Positions 19,904 through 31,110 of a DNA stretch of 55,284 nt are shown here, piece after piece (the first letter of the stretch is position 1; the number at the start of each line of letters is the position of its first letter). The stretch lies in assembly GCA_020848515.1 (NCBI GenBank), contig JADLIA010000174.1, positions 1 to 55,284 on the forward strand, in the 5' to 3' direction. Under the pieces are notes generated by a model. The model had not been told where the DNA came from. It saw only the letters and a list, made by a program, of their open reading frames with translations, and ran no database searches. Position numbers and translations under genes: made by a program. The DNA comes from Rubrivivax sp. GTDB taxonomy: Bacteria > Pseudomonadota > Gammaproteobacteria > Burkholderiales > Burkholderiaceae_C.

Positions 19904-22900
19904 ATGCACCGCTCACCCGCCCTGGACCGCGCCCTGCGCCCCACCCTGCTCGTCCTGTGCGGCCTGGCCGCCAGCGTCGGCGCGCACGCCCTCGGCATCC
20001 GCTCGCTCAGCCCGCAGGGCGAGGTGGCGCGCGTGAACCAGGTGGTGGCCAGTTTCGACCAGGACGCGGTGCGCATGGGCGATGCCGGCGCGCCGGCGCC
20101 GCTGCGGGTGGACTGCGACCAGGCCGCCGCCGCGCGCGGCCAGGGGCGCTGGCGCAGCGCGCGCGAGTGGGTGTTTCAGTTCGAGGCCGACCTGCCGCCC
20201 GGCGTGCGCTGCCGCGTCACCCCGGAGCCCGGGTTCCAGTCGCCCACCGGCGCCCCATGGACGGGGGCCCGGAGCTATTCATTCCACACTGGCGGGCCGT
20301 TCGTGCAACAGCTGGTGCCGGCCCCGACGTCGACCATCGAGGAAGACCAGGCCTTCGTGCTGCGGCTCAATGGCGAAGCCAGCGCCGACAGCCTGAACGC
20401 CCACCTGTGGTGCGCCGTCGACGGCCTGGGCGAGCGCGTGCCGGTGCGGCTGGTCGAAGGCGCGCCGCGCGCCGCGCTGCTCAAGCACCTGGGCTGGGAC
20501 AAGGCGGCGCAGCAGGCCCCGGGCCGCTACGTCGCGCTGCAGTGCAACCGCCGCCTGAGCGCCGCCGCGCGCGTGCAGCTGGTGTTCGGCGCCGGCGTGG
20601 CCACGCCCAGCGGCGTGCTCAACCGCGTCGAGCGGCGCTTTGCCTTCACCGTGCGCGAACCGTTCAGCGCCAGCCTCAGCTGCGAGCGCGAAAACGCCCA
20701 GGCCGCCTGCATGCCGATCCGTCCGCTGACGCTGAAGTTCAGCGCCCCGGTCACGCGCGCCCAGGCTGCACAGGCGCGGCTGCGCGCCGACAAGCTGGAG
20801 TACGAGCCGGTGTTTGACGAGCCGCAGGACGGCGACGCGCTGATCGAGCAACTGCGCTTTCCCGCCCCGCTGCCCGAGCGCCGCAGTTTCACCCTGCACC
20901 TGCCGGCCGATCTGAAGGACGCCAGCGGCCGCGCCCTGACCAATGCCAGCAGCTTCCCGCTGCGGGTGTCCACCGGCCCGCTGCCCCCGCTGGCCAAGTT
21001 CGCCGCCGCGCCGTTCGGCGTCATCGAACGCTTTGCCGAAGGCCCCGATGGCCCGGCCCTGCTGCCGCTGACGCTGCGCCGCGTGGAACCGGCGTTGCAG
21101 GCGCAGGCCCTGCACATCCACAGCCTGCAACCGCAAAGCGACGCCGACATCATTGCCTGGTTCAAGCGCGTGCAGCGCTACGACGAGGCCTACGTGCCGC
21201 GCGCGCTGGCCCGGCGCGACCTGGGTGAACGGCTGCCGCCGCCGGTCAACGAGCAGACACGCGATCAGGTCGAGTCGCGCACGCTGTCGCTGCTGCAGGG
21301 CCGCAGCGGGCTCAACACCTTGACGCTGCCGGCCGCGCCCAAGGAAGGCGAGCGCCCGTTCGAGGTGGTTGGCGTGCCGCTGCCACCCGGCTTTCATGTG
21401 CTGGAACTGGCCTCGCAGCAGCTGGGCGAAGCGCTGCTGGACGCCAGGTACGGTGCCCGGCGCCCGATGTTCGTGCGCAGCTCGACCCTGGTGACCAACC
21501 TGGCGGTGCATTTCAAGCTCGGGCGCGCCGGCTCGCTGGCCTGGGTGACGGCGCTGGACAGCGGCAAGCCGGTGGCCGACGCCCTGGTGCGCGTGTCCGA
21601 TTGCCACGGCAAGCCAGCGGCGGAGGCGCGCACCGACGCCCAAGGCATCGCCCGCTTCGATCGCCTGTCGCCCGAGCCGCCCAGCTGCTCGGGCGAGGAC
21701 GAGTTCTACGCCGACTTTCAGCAGGCCTGGTTCGTCAGCGCGCGTGCCCGGCAGGCCGGTGTCGACGAGCTGGCCTTCACCTGGTCGTCCTGGCAGCGCG
21801 GCATCGAACCGTGGCGCTTCAACGTACCCACCAGCAGCCAGCCGCAGCCCGACCTGCGCGCCCACACGGTGTTCGACCGCGCGCTGCTGCGCACCGGTGA
21901 AACGGTGTCGATGAAGCACCTGCTGCGCAGCGAGACGCCTGGCGGCTTCGGCCTGCCGCCGCAGATGCCGGCCACGCTGGTCATCACCCACCTGGGCAGT
22001 GGACAAACGTTCACGCAGCCGCTGCAGTGGCGCCGCACCGCCACCGGCGGGCGCAGCGCCGAAAGCAGCTTCGCCATCCCGCAGGCGGCCAAACTGGGCG
22101 TCTATCAGGTGACGCTGCGCCACGGCGGCGCAGCGGGTGCGGACGGCGGCGACGACGCCGGCGACATCGAAACCGGGAGCTTTCGCGTCGAGGAGTTTCG
22201 CCTGCCGGTGCTGCAGGGCCGCGTCGCCCCGCAGTCGGGCGAGCCGCTGGTGGCCGCCACCCAGGTGCCGGTGCAGGTGCAGGTCAGCTACGTCTCCGGC
22301 GGGCCGGCGGCGCGGCTGCCGGTGCGGGTGTCGGCGCTGACGCGCGGCAAGACGCTGTCCTTTGCCGACTACGAGGCCTTCAGCTTCGAGCCGCCGCGCC
22401 CGCCCGCCGCCGGGCCCGACCGCAGCGACGACGCCGAACCGCCGGACGCGGCACGCCAGGACCAGCAGGTGGTGGCCGACAAGCTGGCCGTCACGCTCGA
22501 CGCGCAGGGCAGCGGCCAGACCCGCATCGAAGCCATCGCCGCCGCGCCGCAGGCACGCGAGCTGGTGCTGGAAGCCAGCTACGCCGACCCCAACGGCGAA
22601 ATCCAGACCCTGCGCGGCAGCACCACGCTGTGGCCGGCCGGCGTGATCGCCGGCATCCGTGCCGACAGCTGGACCTCGGTGCAGCAGACGCTCAAGATGC
22701 AGGCGCTGGCGCTCGACCTGGACGGCCAGCCACGCGCCGGCGTGCCGCTGGACGTCAAGGCCGTGGCGCGCAGCACCACCAGCAGCCGCAAGCGCATGGT
22801 GGGCGGCTTCTACACCTACGACAACCGCACCGAAACGCGCGAGCTGGGCACGCTCTGCACCGGCCGCAGCGACACGCGCGGCCTGCTGACCTGCGACATC

Positions 22901-25891
22901 CGGCTGACGCACCCGGGCGAGGTCGAGCTGGTGGTCAGCGCGCGCGACCCCCAGGGCCGCGCCAGCCAGGCCGCGCGCAGCGTGTGGGTGACGCGCCAGG
23001 GCGAGCTGTGGTTCGGCGGCGAGGACCACGACCGCATCGACGTGCTGCCCGAAAAGCGCGAGTACGCGGTCGGCGACACCGCGCGCTTTCAGGTGCGCAT
23101 GCCGTTTCGGCGCGCCACCGCCCTGGTGGCGGTGGAGCGCGAGGGCGTGATGCAGACCCAGGTGGTGGAGCTTCGCGGCGACGACCCGACGCTGACGCTG
23201 AAGGTCGGGCCGGACTGGTCGCCCAACGTCTACGTCAGCGTGCTGGCGCTGCGCGGGCGGCTGGTCGAGGTGCCCTGGTACAGCTTCTTCACCTGGGGCT
23301 ACCGGCGCCCGCGCGACTGGTGGCAGGCGTTCTGGCACGAGCGCGGCGACTACGCCCCGCCCACCGCGCTGGTGGACCTGAGCAAGCCCGCCTTCCGTCT
23401 GGGCATGGCCGAGATCCGCGTCGGCACCGACGCCCACCGCATCGCCGTCGACGTCCAGGCCGACCAGACCAGCTACCCGGTGCGCGGCAAGGCGCGCGTG
23501 CGCATCCAGGCGCGCCTGCCGGGCGGTCAGCCGGCCGCCCACGCCGAGGTGGCGGTGGCGGCGGTGGACGAGGCGCTGCTGGAGCTGCTGCCCAACCGCA
23601 GCTGGGACGTGCTGCCGGCCATGCTGCGGCGCCGCGCCTGGGGCGTGCAGACCGCCACCGCGCAGATGGAGATCGTCGGCCGCCGCCACTACGGTCGCAA
23701 GGCGGTGCCCGCCGGCGGCGATGGCGGCACCGCGCCCACGCGCGAGCTGCTGGACACGCTGCTGCTGTGGCAGCCGCGCGTGGTGCTCGACGACCAGGGC
23801 CGCGCCGACATCGAGGTACCGCTGAACGACGCCCTGAGCACCTTCCGCGTGGTGGCCGTGGCCGACAGCGGCACGGCCCTGTTCGGCAGCGGCCACACCC
23901 GTCTGCGCGTGACCCAGGACCTGCAGATCATCGGCGGCCTGCCGCCGCTGGTGCGCGGCGGCGACCGGTACCGTGCCCTGCTGACGCTGCGCAACACCAC
24001 CACCCGGCCGATGCAGGTGCAGGTCAGCCCGCGCGCCACCCTGGTCGAGCTGAAGCCGCAGAGCGTCGACATCCCGGCCGGCGAGGCGCGCGAGGTGGGC
24101 TGGGACGTCACCGCCCCGCCCGAGCTGGCGACGCTGCGCAGCGGCGAGATCCTGTGGGAAGTCGAGGCCCGTGACCGCGCGAGCGGCGCGCGCGACGCGC
24201 TCAAGCTCAGCCAGCGCGTGCTGCCGGCGGTGCCCGTGACGGTGCAGCAGGCCACGCTGACGCAGCTCGAAGGCCCGCTGACGCTGCAGCTGGCCGCGCC
24301 CGCCGCGGCCCTGCCCGGGCGCGGTGGCGTCGGGCTGGCGCTGCAGCCGACGCTGGCCGATGGCCTGCCCGGGGTGCGCGACTGGCTGGCGCGCTATCCC
24401 TACGCCTGCCTGGAGCAGCAGACCAGCGTCGCCCTCGGCCTGCGCGATGCGACGCGCTGGCAGAAGACCGCCGCCCAGCTGCCGGTCTACCTGGACGCCG
24501 ACGGCCTGGCGCATTACTTCCCGCCGCGCGCCGGTGACGAGCACCGCGGCAGCGACACCCTCACCGCCTGGCTGCTGGCGGCCACGCACGAGGCGTCGCG
24601 CCTGGACGCGGCCTTTGCCCTGCCGGCCGCGTTGCGCGCGCAGATGGTGGCCGGCCTGACCCAGTTCGTCGAAGGCCGCATCGAGCGCCGGCACTGGTCG
24701 CCACGCGGCGACCTGGACGTGCGCAAGCTGGCCGCACTGGAAGCGCTGTCGCGCCATGGCGCCGTGCGCCCGGCCATGGTCAGCAGCCTGACCATCGCGC
24801 CCCAGCAATGGCCCACCAGCGCCGTGATCGACTGGATCAACCTGCTGCGGCGCGTGCCCGGCATCGCCGACCAGCGCACGCGGCTGCAGGAGGCCCAGCA
24901 GGTGCTGCGCGCGCGCCTGTCCTTCCAGGGCACGCGCCTGGCGTTCAGCACCGAGCAGGACGACCACTGGTGGTGGCTGATGGCAGGCGGCGACGTCAAC
25001 GCCGCGCGCCTGCTGCTGAGCGCGCTGGACGACCCGGCCTGGCAGGCCGATCTGGGCCGCCTGGCCAGCGGCCTGATCGCGCGCCAGCAGAGCGGCGCCT
25101 GGACCACCACCACCGCCAACCTGTGGGGCAGCCTGGCGCTGGAGCAACTGGCTCGCCAGCGCGAACGCGAGGCCGTGGCCGGCACCACCCAGGCCGCCCT
25201 GGGCGACGCGCGGGACAAGGTCGACTGGTCCAAGGTGGTGCGCCTGAAGGCCGACGAGCCGGGCAGCGCCGCGCACGCGCGCAGCCTGTTCGGTGCCCCC
25301 GCCAGCCCCGGCCAGTGGACCGGCAACCGCCTGCTGCTGCCCTGGCCCGAACCGCCCGGCGCCCCGGCGCCGCTGACCGTGACGCACCAGGGCAGCGGCA
25401 AGCCCTGGCTGACGCTGCAAGCGCTGGCCGCGGTGCCGCTCGCCGCCCCGGTGGCCGATGGCTACCAGATCACGCGCAGCGTGCATGCCGTCGAGCAGGC
25501 CAACCCTGCGCTGCCGGCGGGCCAGTACTCGCGCGGCGACGTGCTGCGCGTGACGCTGGACGTGCAGGCGCGCGCCGACATGACCTGGGTCGCCATCACC
25601 GACCCGGTGCCGGCCGGCGCCACCGTCCTGGGCAGTGGCCTGGGGCGCGATTCCGACCTTGCCACCCAGGGTGAGCGGCGCAGCGGCCAGGGCTGGCTGG
25701 CCTATGAGGAACGCAGCTTCGAGGCCTTCCGCGCCTACTACGAGTTTCTGCCCAAGGGCAAGCTCAGCCTGAGCTACACCGTGCGTCTGAACAACCCCGG
25801 TCGGTTCCAGTTGCCGCCCAGCCGGGTGGAGGCGCTGTACGCCCCCGAAATGCACGGCCTGACGCCCAACGCACCGCTCATCGTGCACTGA
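19904..25891 (+). CDS. Large bacterial alpha-2-macroglobulin with CLEQ thioester motif
   Basis: Bacterial alpha-2-macroglobulins trap attacking proteases in the periplasm by means of a reactive thioester. The ATG at 19904 gives 1,995 residues with a signal peptide ending GAHA; no lipobox is seen, so it should be free in the periplasm rather than a lipoprotein. It has macroglobulin-like beta domains, an A2M family core (TLLLWQPRVVLDDQGRA, PLNDALSTFRVVAVAD), and the thioester motif CLEQ in YPYACLEQQ (Cys near residue 1502). It is about 300-450 residues longer than E. coli YfhM. No penicillin-binding protein 1C gene follows, unlike many systems. Confidence 0.93.
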   Translation: MHRSPALDRALRPTLLVLCGLAASVGAHALGIRSLSPQGEVARVNQVVASFDQDAVRMGDAGAPAPLRVDCDQAAAARGQGRWRSAREWVFQFEADLPPGVRCRVTPEPGFQSPTGAPWTGARSYSFHTGGPFVQQLVPAPTSTIEEDQAFVLRLNGEASADSLNAHLWCAVDGLGERVPVRLVEGAPRAALLKHLGWDKAAQQAPGRYVALQCNRRLSAAARVQLVFGAGVATPSGVLNRVERRFAFTVREPFSASLSCERENAQAACMPIRPLTLKFSAPVTRAQAAQARLRADKLEYEPVFDEPQDGDALIEQLRFPAPLPERRSFTLHLPADLKDASGRALTNASSFPLRVSTGPLPPLAKFAAAPFGVIERFAEGPDGPALLPLTLRRVEPALQAQALHIHSLQPQSDADIIAWFKRVQRYDEAYVPRALARRDLGERLPPPVNEQTRDQVESRTLSLLQGRSGLNTLTLPAAPKEGERPFEVVGVPLPPGFHVLELASQQLGEALLDARYGARRPMFVRSSTLVTNLAVHFKLGRAGSLAWVTALDSGKPVADALVRVSDCHGKPAAEARTDAQGIARFDRLSPEPPSCSGEDEFYADFQQAWFVSARARQAGVDELAFTWSSWQRGIEPWRFNVPTSSQPQPDLRAHTVFDRALLRTGETVSMKHLLRSETPGGFGLPPQMPATLVITHLGSGQTFTQPLQWRRTATGGRSAESSFAIPQAAKLGVYQVTLRHGGAAGADGGDDAGDIETGSFRVEEFRLPVLQGRVAPQSGEPLVAATQVPVQVQVSYVSGGPAARLPVRVSALTRGKTLSFADYEAFSFEPPRPPAAGPDRSDDAEPPDAARQDQQVVADKLAVTLDAQGSGQTRIEAIAAAPQARELVLEASYADPNGEIQTLRGSTTLWPAGVIAGIRADSWTSVQQTLKMQALALDLDGQPRAGVPLDVKAVARSTTSSRKRMVGGFYTYDNRTETRELGTLCTGRSDTRGLLTCDIRLTHPGEVELVVSARDPQGRASQAARSVWVTRQGELWFGGEDHDRIDVLPEKREYAVGDTARFQVRMPFRRATALVAVEREGVMQTQVVELRGDDPTLTLKVGPDWSPNVYVSVLALRGRLVEVPWYSFFTWGYRRPRDWWQAFWHERGDYAPPTALVDLSKPAFRLGMAEIRVGTDAHRIAVDVQADQTSYPVRGKARVRIQARLPGGQPAAHAEVAVAAVDEALLELLPNRSWDVLPAMLRRRAWGVQTATAQMEIVGRRHYGRKAVPAGGDGGTAPTRELLDTLLLWQPRVVLDDQGRADIEVPLNDALSTFRVVAVADSGTALFGSGHTRLRVTQDLQIIGGLPPLVRGGDRYRALLTLRNTTTRPMQVQVSPRATLVELKPQSVDIPAGEAREVGWDVTAPPELATLRSGEILWEVEARDRASGARDALKLSQRVLPAVPVTVQQATLTQLEGPLTLQLAAPAAALPGRGGVGLALQPTLADGLPGVRDWLARYPYACLEQQTSVALGLRDATRWQKTAAQLPVYLDADGLAHYFPPRAGDEHRGSDTLTAWLLAATHEASRLDAAFALPAALRAQMVAGLTQFVEGRIERRHWSPRGDLDVRKLAALEALSRHGAVRPAMVSSLTIAPQQWPTSAVIDWINLLRRVPGIADQRTRLQEAQQVLRARLSFQGTRLAFSTEQDDHWWWLMAGGDVNAARLLLSALDDPAWQADLGRLASGLIARQQSGAWTTTTANLWGSLALEQLARQREREAVAGTTQAALGDARDKVDWSKVVRLKADEPGSAAHARSLFGAPASPGQWTGNRLLLPWPEPPGAPAPLTVTHQGSGKPWLTLQALAAVPLAAPVADGYQITRSVHAVEQANPALPAGQYSRGDVLRVTLDVQARADMTWVAITDPVPAGATVLGSGLGRDSDLATQGERRSGQGWLAYEERSFEAFRAYYEFLPKGKLSLSYTVRLNNPGRFQLPPSRVEALYAPEMHGLTPNAPLIVH

Positions 25892-25914
25892 GCCCAGGGT
25901 GAATCGAGGGCCTC

Positions 25915-25972
25915 AGAATGCTATCTTTAAGATAGCTTCTGGCGCTTGCCGGATAAGCGCTAGCGACATCTT
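25915..25972 (-). repeat. Family A repeat, copy 6, two perfect hairpins
   Basis: It contains two consecutive stems: GCTATCTT/AAGATAGC (25920-25936) and GCGCTT/AAGCGC (25942-25960, 7-nt loop). It sits 24 bp after the alpha-2-macroglobulin stop and could act as a transcript end or stabiliser, though no long T-run follows. Confidence 0.85.
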
Positions 25973-25977
25973 TTGCC

Positions 25978-26042
25978 AGGGTTCAACCCATTGCTCCGGC
26001 TGCCCGAAGTTGACAGGCGGTCAACTGCCGTTTCCGGGTTCA
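25978..26042 (-). repeat. Family B repeat, partial copy
   Basis: It reads GAAGTTGACAGGCGGTCAAC then TGCCGTTTCCGGGTTCAAT, matching the conserved end of the 5871-5985 and 27992-28110 copies. It lies just beyond the 3' end of the acyl-CoA ligase gene and is inverted relative to the copy upstream of that gene. Confidence 0.75.
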
Positions 26043-26048
26043 ATAGGT

Positions 26049-27749
26049 TCAGTGAACCGAGACGCTGGCCTCGGCTTCCTGCAGGGTGCGCCACATCACC
26101 TTGCCGGTGCCGCTCTTGGGCAGGGCGTCGACGAACTGCACCGCGCGCGGCGCCTTGTAGGCGGCCATGTTGGCGTGGCACCACTCGACGATGTCCTGCT
26201 CGCTGACCTGCCCCTTGTGGCTGGCGCGCAGCACCACCACCGCCTTGACCGACTCGCCCCGGTAGGCGTCCTTGAAGCCGATCACGCAGGCTTCCTGGAT
26301 CGCCGGGTGCTTGAACATCAGCGCCTCGACCTCGGCCGGCCAGACCTTGAAGCCGCTGGCGTTGATCATGCGCTTCAGGCGATCGGTGATGAAGAAGTAG
26401 CCCTCCTCGTCGACGCGACCCAGATCGCCGGTGCGGAAGAAGCGCTTGCCGTCCAGCTCGAAGAACGCCGCCGCCGTGGCCTCGGGGCGCTTCCAGTAGC
26501 CGGCGAACACCTCGGGGCCGCAGACCACGATCTCGCCGGTCTCGCCCTGCGGCAGTTCCTTGAGCGTCTCGGGGTCGACCACGCGCGCGTCGGTGCTCAT
26601 GAACGGGATGCCCAGGCATTGCTGCTTGGGCCGGTCGGGCGGGTTGCTGTGCGAGGGCGCGGCGGTTTCGGTCAGGCCATAGCCTTCGGCGTACTTCAGG
26701 CCGTACTGCTCTTCCAGCCGCTGGGCCACCGCCGCCGGCATGGCGGCGCCGCCGCCGCCGATGGTGCGCAGGCTGGACAGGTCGAAGCTGGCGAAGTTGG
26801 GGCTGGCCAGCAGGTCGATGATCATGGTCGGAATGTTCGTCCAGCCCGTCACCTGCCAGCGCGAAATCAGGCGCCCGGCCAGTTCGCGGTCCCAGCGCGG
26901 CATCAGCACCATGGTGGCTGCGCTGTAGACGGCCGAGTGCATCACCGACACCATGCCGGTGATGTGGAACATGGGGACCACCACCAGCACCACCGATTCC
27001 GAATGCCCCGTGCCCCACAGGCTGGAGGCCACCGCGTTGTGCATGATCGAGCCATGCGTGTGCATGCAGCCCTTGGGCAGGCCGGTGGTGCCGCTGGTGT
27101 AGGGCAGCACCGACAAATCCTGCGGGCCGACCGTGGTTTCGGCCAGCGGGCCACCGAACGCCAGCGCGTCGCGCCAGGTGTGCACCTGGCCGCCGGCGAG
27201 CTGGGGCAGCGCGCGCGCAGTCAGCAGCCAGTCGCGCCAGTGCTCGGGCGGGGCGTCGTCGCCCTGCACGCCGGCGTCGAAAGCGTCGCTGTACTGCGTC
27301 ACGATCAGGTGCGCCAGCCGCTGGGCTGCGGGCAGCGCGTCGGAGGCGGCCGCCAGCTCGCCCGCCAGATCGGCGCTGGTGATGGCCACCCGGGCGTCGG
27401 GGTCGGTGATGTAGTGCTTGAGCTCCTCGGCCTTGTTCATCGGGTTGACCGGCACCACCACCGCATCGGCGCGCAGAATGGCAAAGTGCGCCACGATCAG
27501 CTGCGGCGTGTTTTGCAGCATCAGCAGCACGCGATCACCCTTGGCCACGCCCAGCGCCTGCAGGCGCGCGGCCAGGCGCTCGGCAGAGAGCTTCAGCTGC
27601 GACCAGCTGAGCACCGTGCCGAAGAACACGGTGGCGGGCTTGTCAGGGTAGCGCAGCGCATTGATGGCCAGGTTCTGCCACAACGAGGTGGCTGGCGGGG
27701 TCAGGCTGTAGGGCAGGCGCTTGGGCCAGAAAGCATGATGGGGGCGCAC
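26049..27749 (-). CDS. Fatty-acid--CoA ligase, ANL superfamily
   Basis: It activates a carboxylic acid to an acyl-adenylate and then an acyl-CoA. The 566-residue protein has the AMP-binding P-loop YTSGTTGLPKG, the A5 motif GYGLTETA, TGD, and the catalytic lysine in KSGTGKVMWR. Family neighbours are annotated as medium/long-chain fatty acid ligases; chain length cannot be read here. The start is GTG at 27749 with AGGAGA upstream. Family B repeats flank the gene in opposite orientation. Confidence 0.9.
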   Translation of the reverse strand: MRPHHAFWPKRLPYSLTPPATSLWQNLAINALRYPDKPATVFFGTVLSWSQLKLSAERLAARLQALGVAKGDRVLLMLQNTPQLIVAHFAILRADAVVVPVNPMNKAEELKHYITDPDARVAITSADLAGELAAASDALPAAQRLAHLIVTQYSDAFDAGVQGDDAPPEHWRDWLLTARALPQLAGGQVHTWRDALAFGGPLAETTVGPQDLSVLPYTSGTTGLPKGCMHTHGSIMHNAVASSLWGTGHSESVVLVVVPMFHITGMVSVMHSAVYSAATMVLMPRWDRELAGRLISRWQVTGWTNIPTMIIDLLASPNFASFDLSSLRTIGGGGAAMPAAVAQRLEEQYGLKYAEGYGLTETAAPSHSNPPDRPKQQCLGIPFMSTDARVVDPETLKELPQGETGEIVVCGPEVFAGYWKRPEATAAAFFELDGKRFFRTGDLGRVDEEGYFFITDRLKRMINASGFKVWPAEVEALMFKHPAIQEACVIGFKDAYRGESVKAVVVLRASHKGQVSEQDIVEWCHANMAAYKAPRAVQFVDALPKSGTGKVMWRTLQEAEASVSVH

Positions 27750-28125
27750 GGATCGGTCTCCTGTGTGGCCTCGCGACGAGGTCAGTCAAGGTTGAACTGG
27801 GCGCAACATACATCAAACATCGACGTCTGCGTAGCCGGCTGTCTCCCGGGCGACCTTCGCCGTTCGGCTGCCATCGTCCGTGCGCAGGCACGCGGTGCGC
27901 CGTTGCGGGTCCGCCGAACCCGAGCCAGCGTGCCCGTGCTGCAAGGCCCCGTCCCGGACGGCCTGCAAGGCGCATTCGTCGCCGGGTCCCGGCACTGAAC
28001 CTAGAAACGGCCGTTGACCGCTTGTCAACTTCGGGCAGGCCGCATCCGTGCAGGGTCGCGCGGCTGCGATGACCTTCACCTGCTGGGTGAGAGCGCTACG
28101 CACCCACCCGCGCCGGGGCGGCCGC
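27750..28125. other. 376-bp intergenic region upstream of the acyl-CoA ligase gene
   Basis: 27750-27990 probably carries the ligase promoter; I see no convincing promoter box or gene. 27992-28110 is a family B copy. The remainder runs into the end of the small exported protein gene at 28126. Confidence 0.6.
27992..28110 (+). repeat. Family B repeat, near-complete copy
   Basis: It begins TGAACCTAGAAACGGCCGTT, continues with GACCGCTTGTCAACTTCGGG, and matches the reverse complement of 5871-5985 over about 115 bp with scattered substitutions. It lacks the second inverted end seen at 5741. Confidence 0.8.
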
Positions 28126-28365
28126 TCAACCGGGCCGCTTGACGCAACGCACCTTGCGCGGGATCGACTGCCGCTCACTGCCGCCGGTGATCTCCTTCAC
28201 TTCGCCCTTGGGACAGCTGCGATCGTCCACGTAAACCACTTTCCGATGCGGCAGGCTGCCCTTTGGAGGGTCCTCCGTCAGGTACTCCACTCGCGGCTGC
28301 GCCTGGGCGGGCACCCCCAGCGAAACCCACAGCGTTGCGGCAACCACCCAGACATGCATCGTCAT
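28126..28365 (-). CDS. Small exported protein, DUF6719-like
   Basis: The 79-residue protein has a signal peptide (cleavage near VPAQAQ) and a compact mature part with two cysteines (DRSCPKGE and VRCVKRPG) that could form a disulfide. The pattern KVVYVDD-CPKGEVKEITGG resembles small periplasmic proteins of the DUF6719 type; no function is known. A methionine two codons in (28359) could also be the start. Confidence 0.65.
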   Translation of the reverse strand: MTMHVWVVAATLWVSLGVPAQAQPRVEYLTEDPPKGSLPHRKVVYVDDRSCPKGEVKEITGGSERQSIPRKVRCVKRPG

Positions 28366-28471
28366 CTCTCGTCCTCCGTCGGGCCACGCATGGCGAACGC
28401 GACCCGGCCAGTCACCATCGTGCGCCCGTCATTGAAGACCGGCCGAACTCCGGGCGCACCCCAGGCCCTGA

Positions 28472-28927
28472 TCAAAGATACTTGCTTTCGGTCCCGATGG
28501 CCATCCAGTACCGGCGTCGATCGGTCGGATGCAGATGGACCTGGATGTGATCTCCGACCGCCAGCCGGGGGCGCGGATCGGCACGCAGGATGTCGCTCTT
28601 GAACACGGTGGGGGCGGCGGTGCCGGTGGGCGCCACGGCGAGCGCCTGCACGCGCCAGCCCTTGCCGCGGCGGCCGATCTTGACCACCTCGGCCTGTACC
28701 GCCCGGCCGTGCCGCCGCAGCCAGTCGGCGTCGCGCGCCTTGCGGTCGGCCAGCAACGCATACAACAGCGTATGCAGCGTCAGCATCAGGGCAACGAAAC
28801 CGGCAGCCCACGCGAACATCGACGCCCTGGCCGACGCGCCCGCACCACGGGCCAGATAGGCGGTCAGCAGCCACCCCAGGACACTCAGGATGCCGAACAC
28901 CAGGGTGCCGGCAGCTTTTCGAGTCAT
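28472..28927 (-). CDS. Hypothetical membrane protein with C-terminal beta domain
   Basis: The 151-residue protein has two hydrophobic helices (about 7-26 and 37-57) followed by a soluble domain (AEVVKIGRRGKGWRVQALA, VGDHIQVHLHP) reminiscent of DUF3592-like or OB-like beta domains. I do not recognise a function. The ATG at 28927 (MTRKAAG) directly precedes the first helix; the upstream extension is proline-rich and unlikely. Confidence 0.6.
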   Translation of the reverse strand: MTRKAAGTLVFGILSVLGWLLTAYLARGAGASARASMFAWAAGFVALMLTLHTLLYALLADRKARDADWLRRHGRAVQAEVVKIGRRGKGWRVQALAVAPTGTAAPTVFKSDILRADPRPRLAVGDHIQVHLHPTDRRRYWMAIGTESKYL

Positions 28928-29018
28928 GGCAGCGCCCGGTGCAGGCCCAGGCCCGGTCAGAAGCGGGCGACGCCCCACGCGCCGCGCCGAGGCAGTGGCC
29001 AGCTACCCATGGCGTCGG

Positions 29019-31033
<2,015 letters not shown>

Positions 31034-31110
31034 GAATGCAGGCAGGTGGCAGACCGGGCGAGTATCGTAACGCGGCGCAGCGGCCGGCCGACGCGGCGCC
31101 CGCGCTGCAG

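Noticed and set aside
20279-25888. Very long open frame (about 1,870 codons) antisense to the alpha-2-macroglobulin gene
   Set aside because: Its composition (Ala, Gly, Gln, Arg, His-rich without domains) is what the complement of GC-rich codons gives. The plus-strand frame has clear family motifs.
25899-27998. Long plus-strand frame over the acyl-CoA ligase
   Set aside because: It is antisense to a gene with full ANL motifs and shows no recognisable domains; its first part is repeat DNA.
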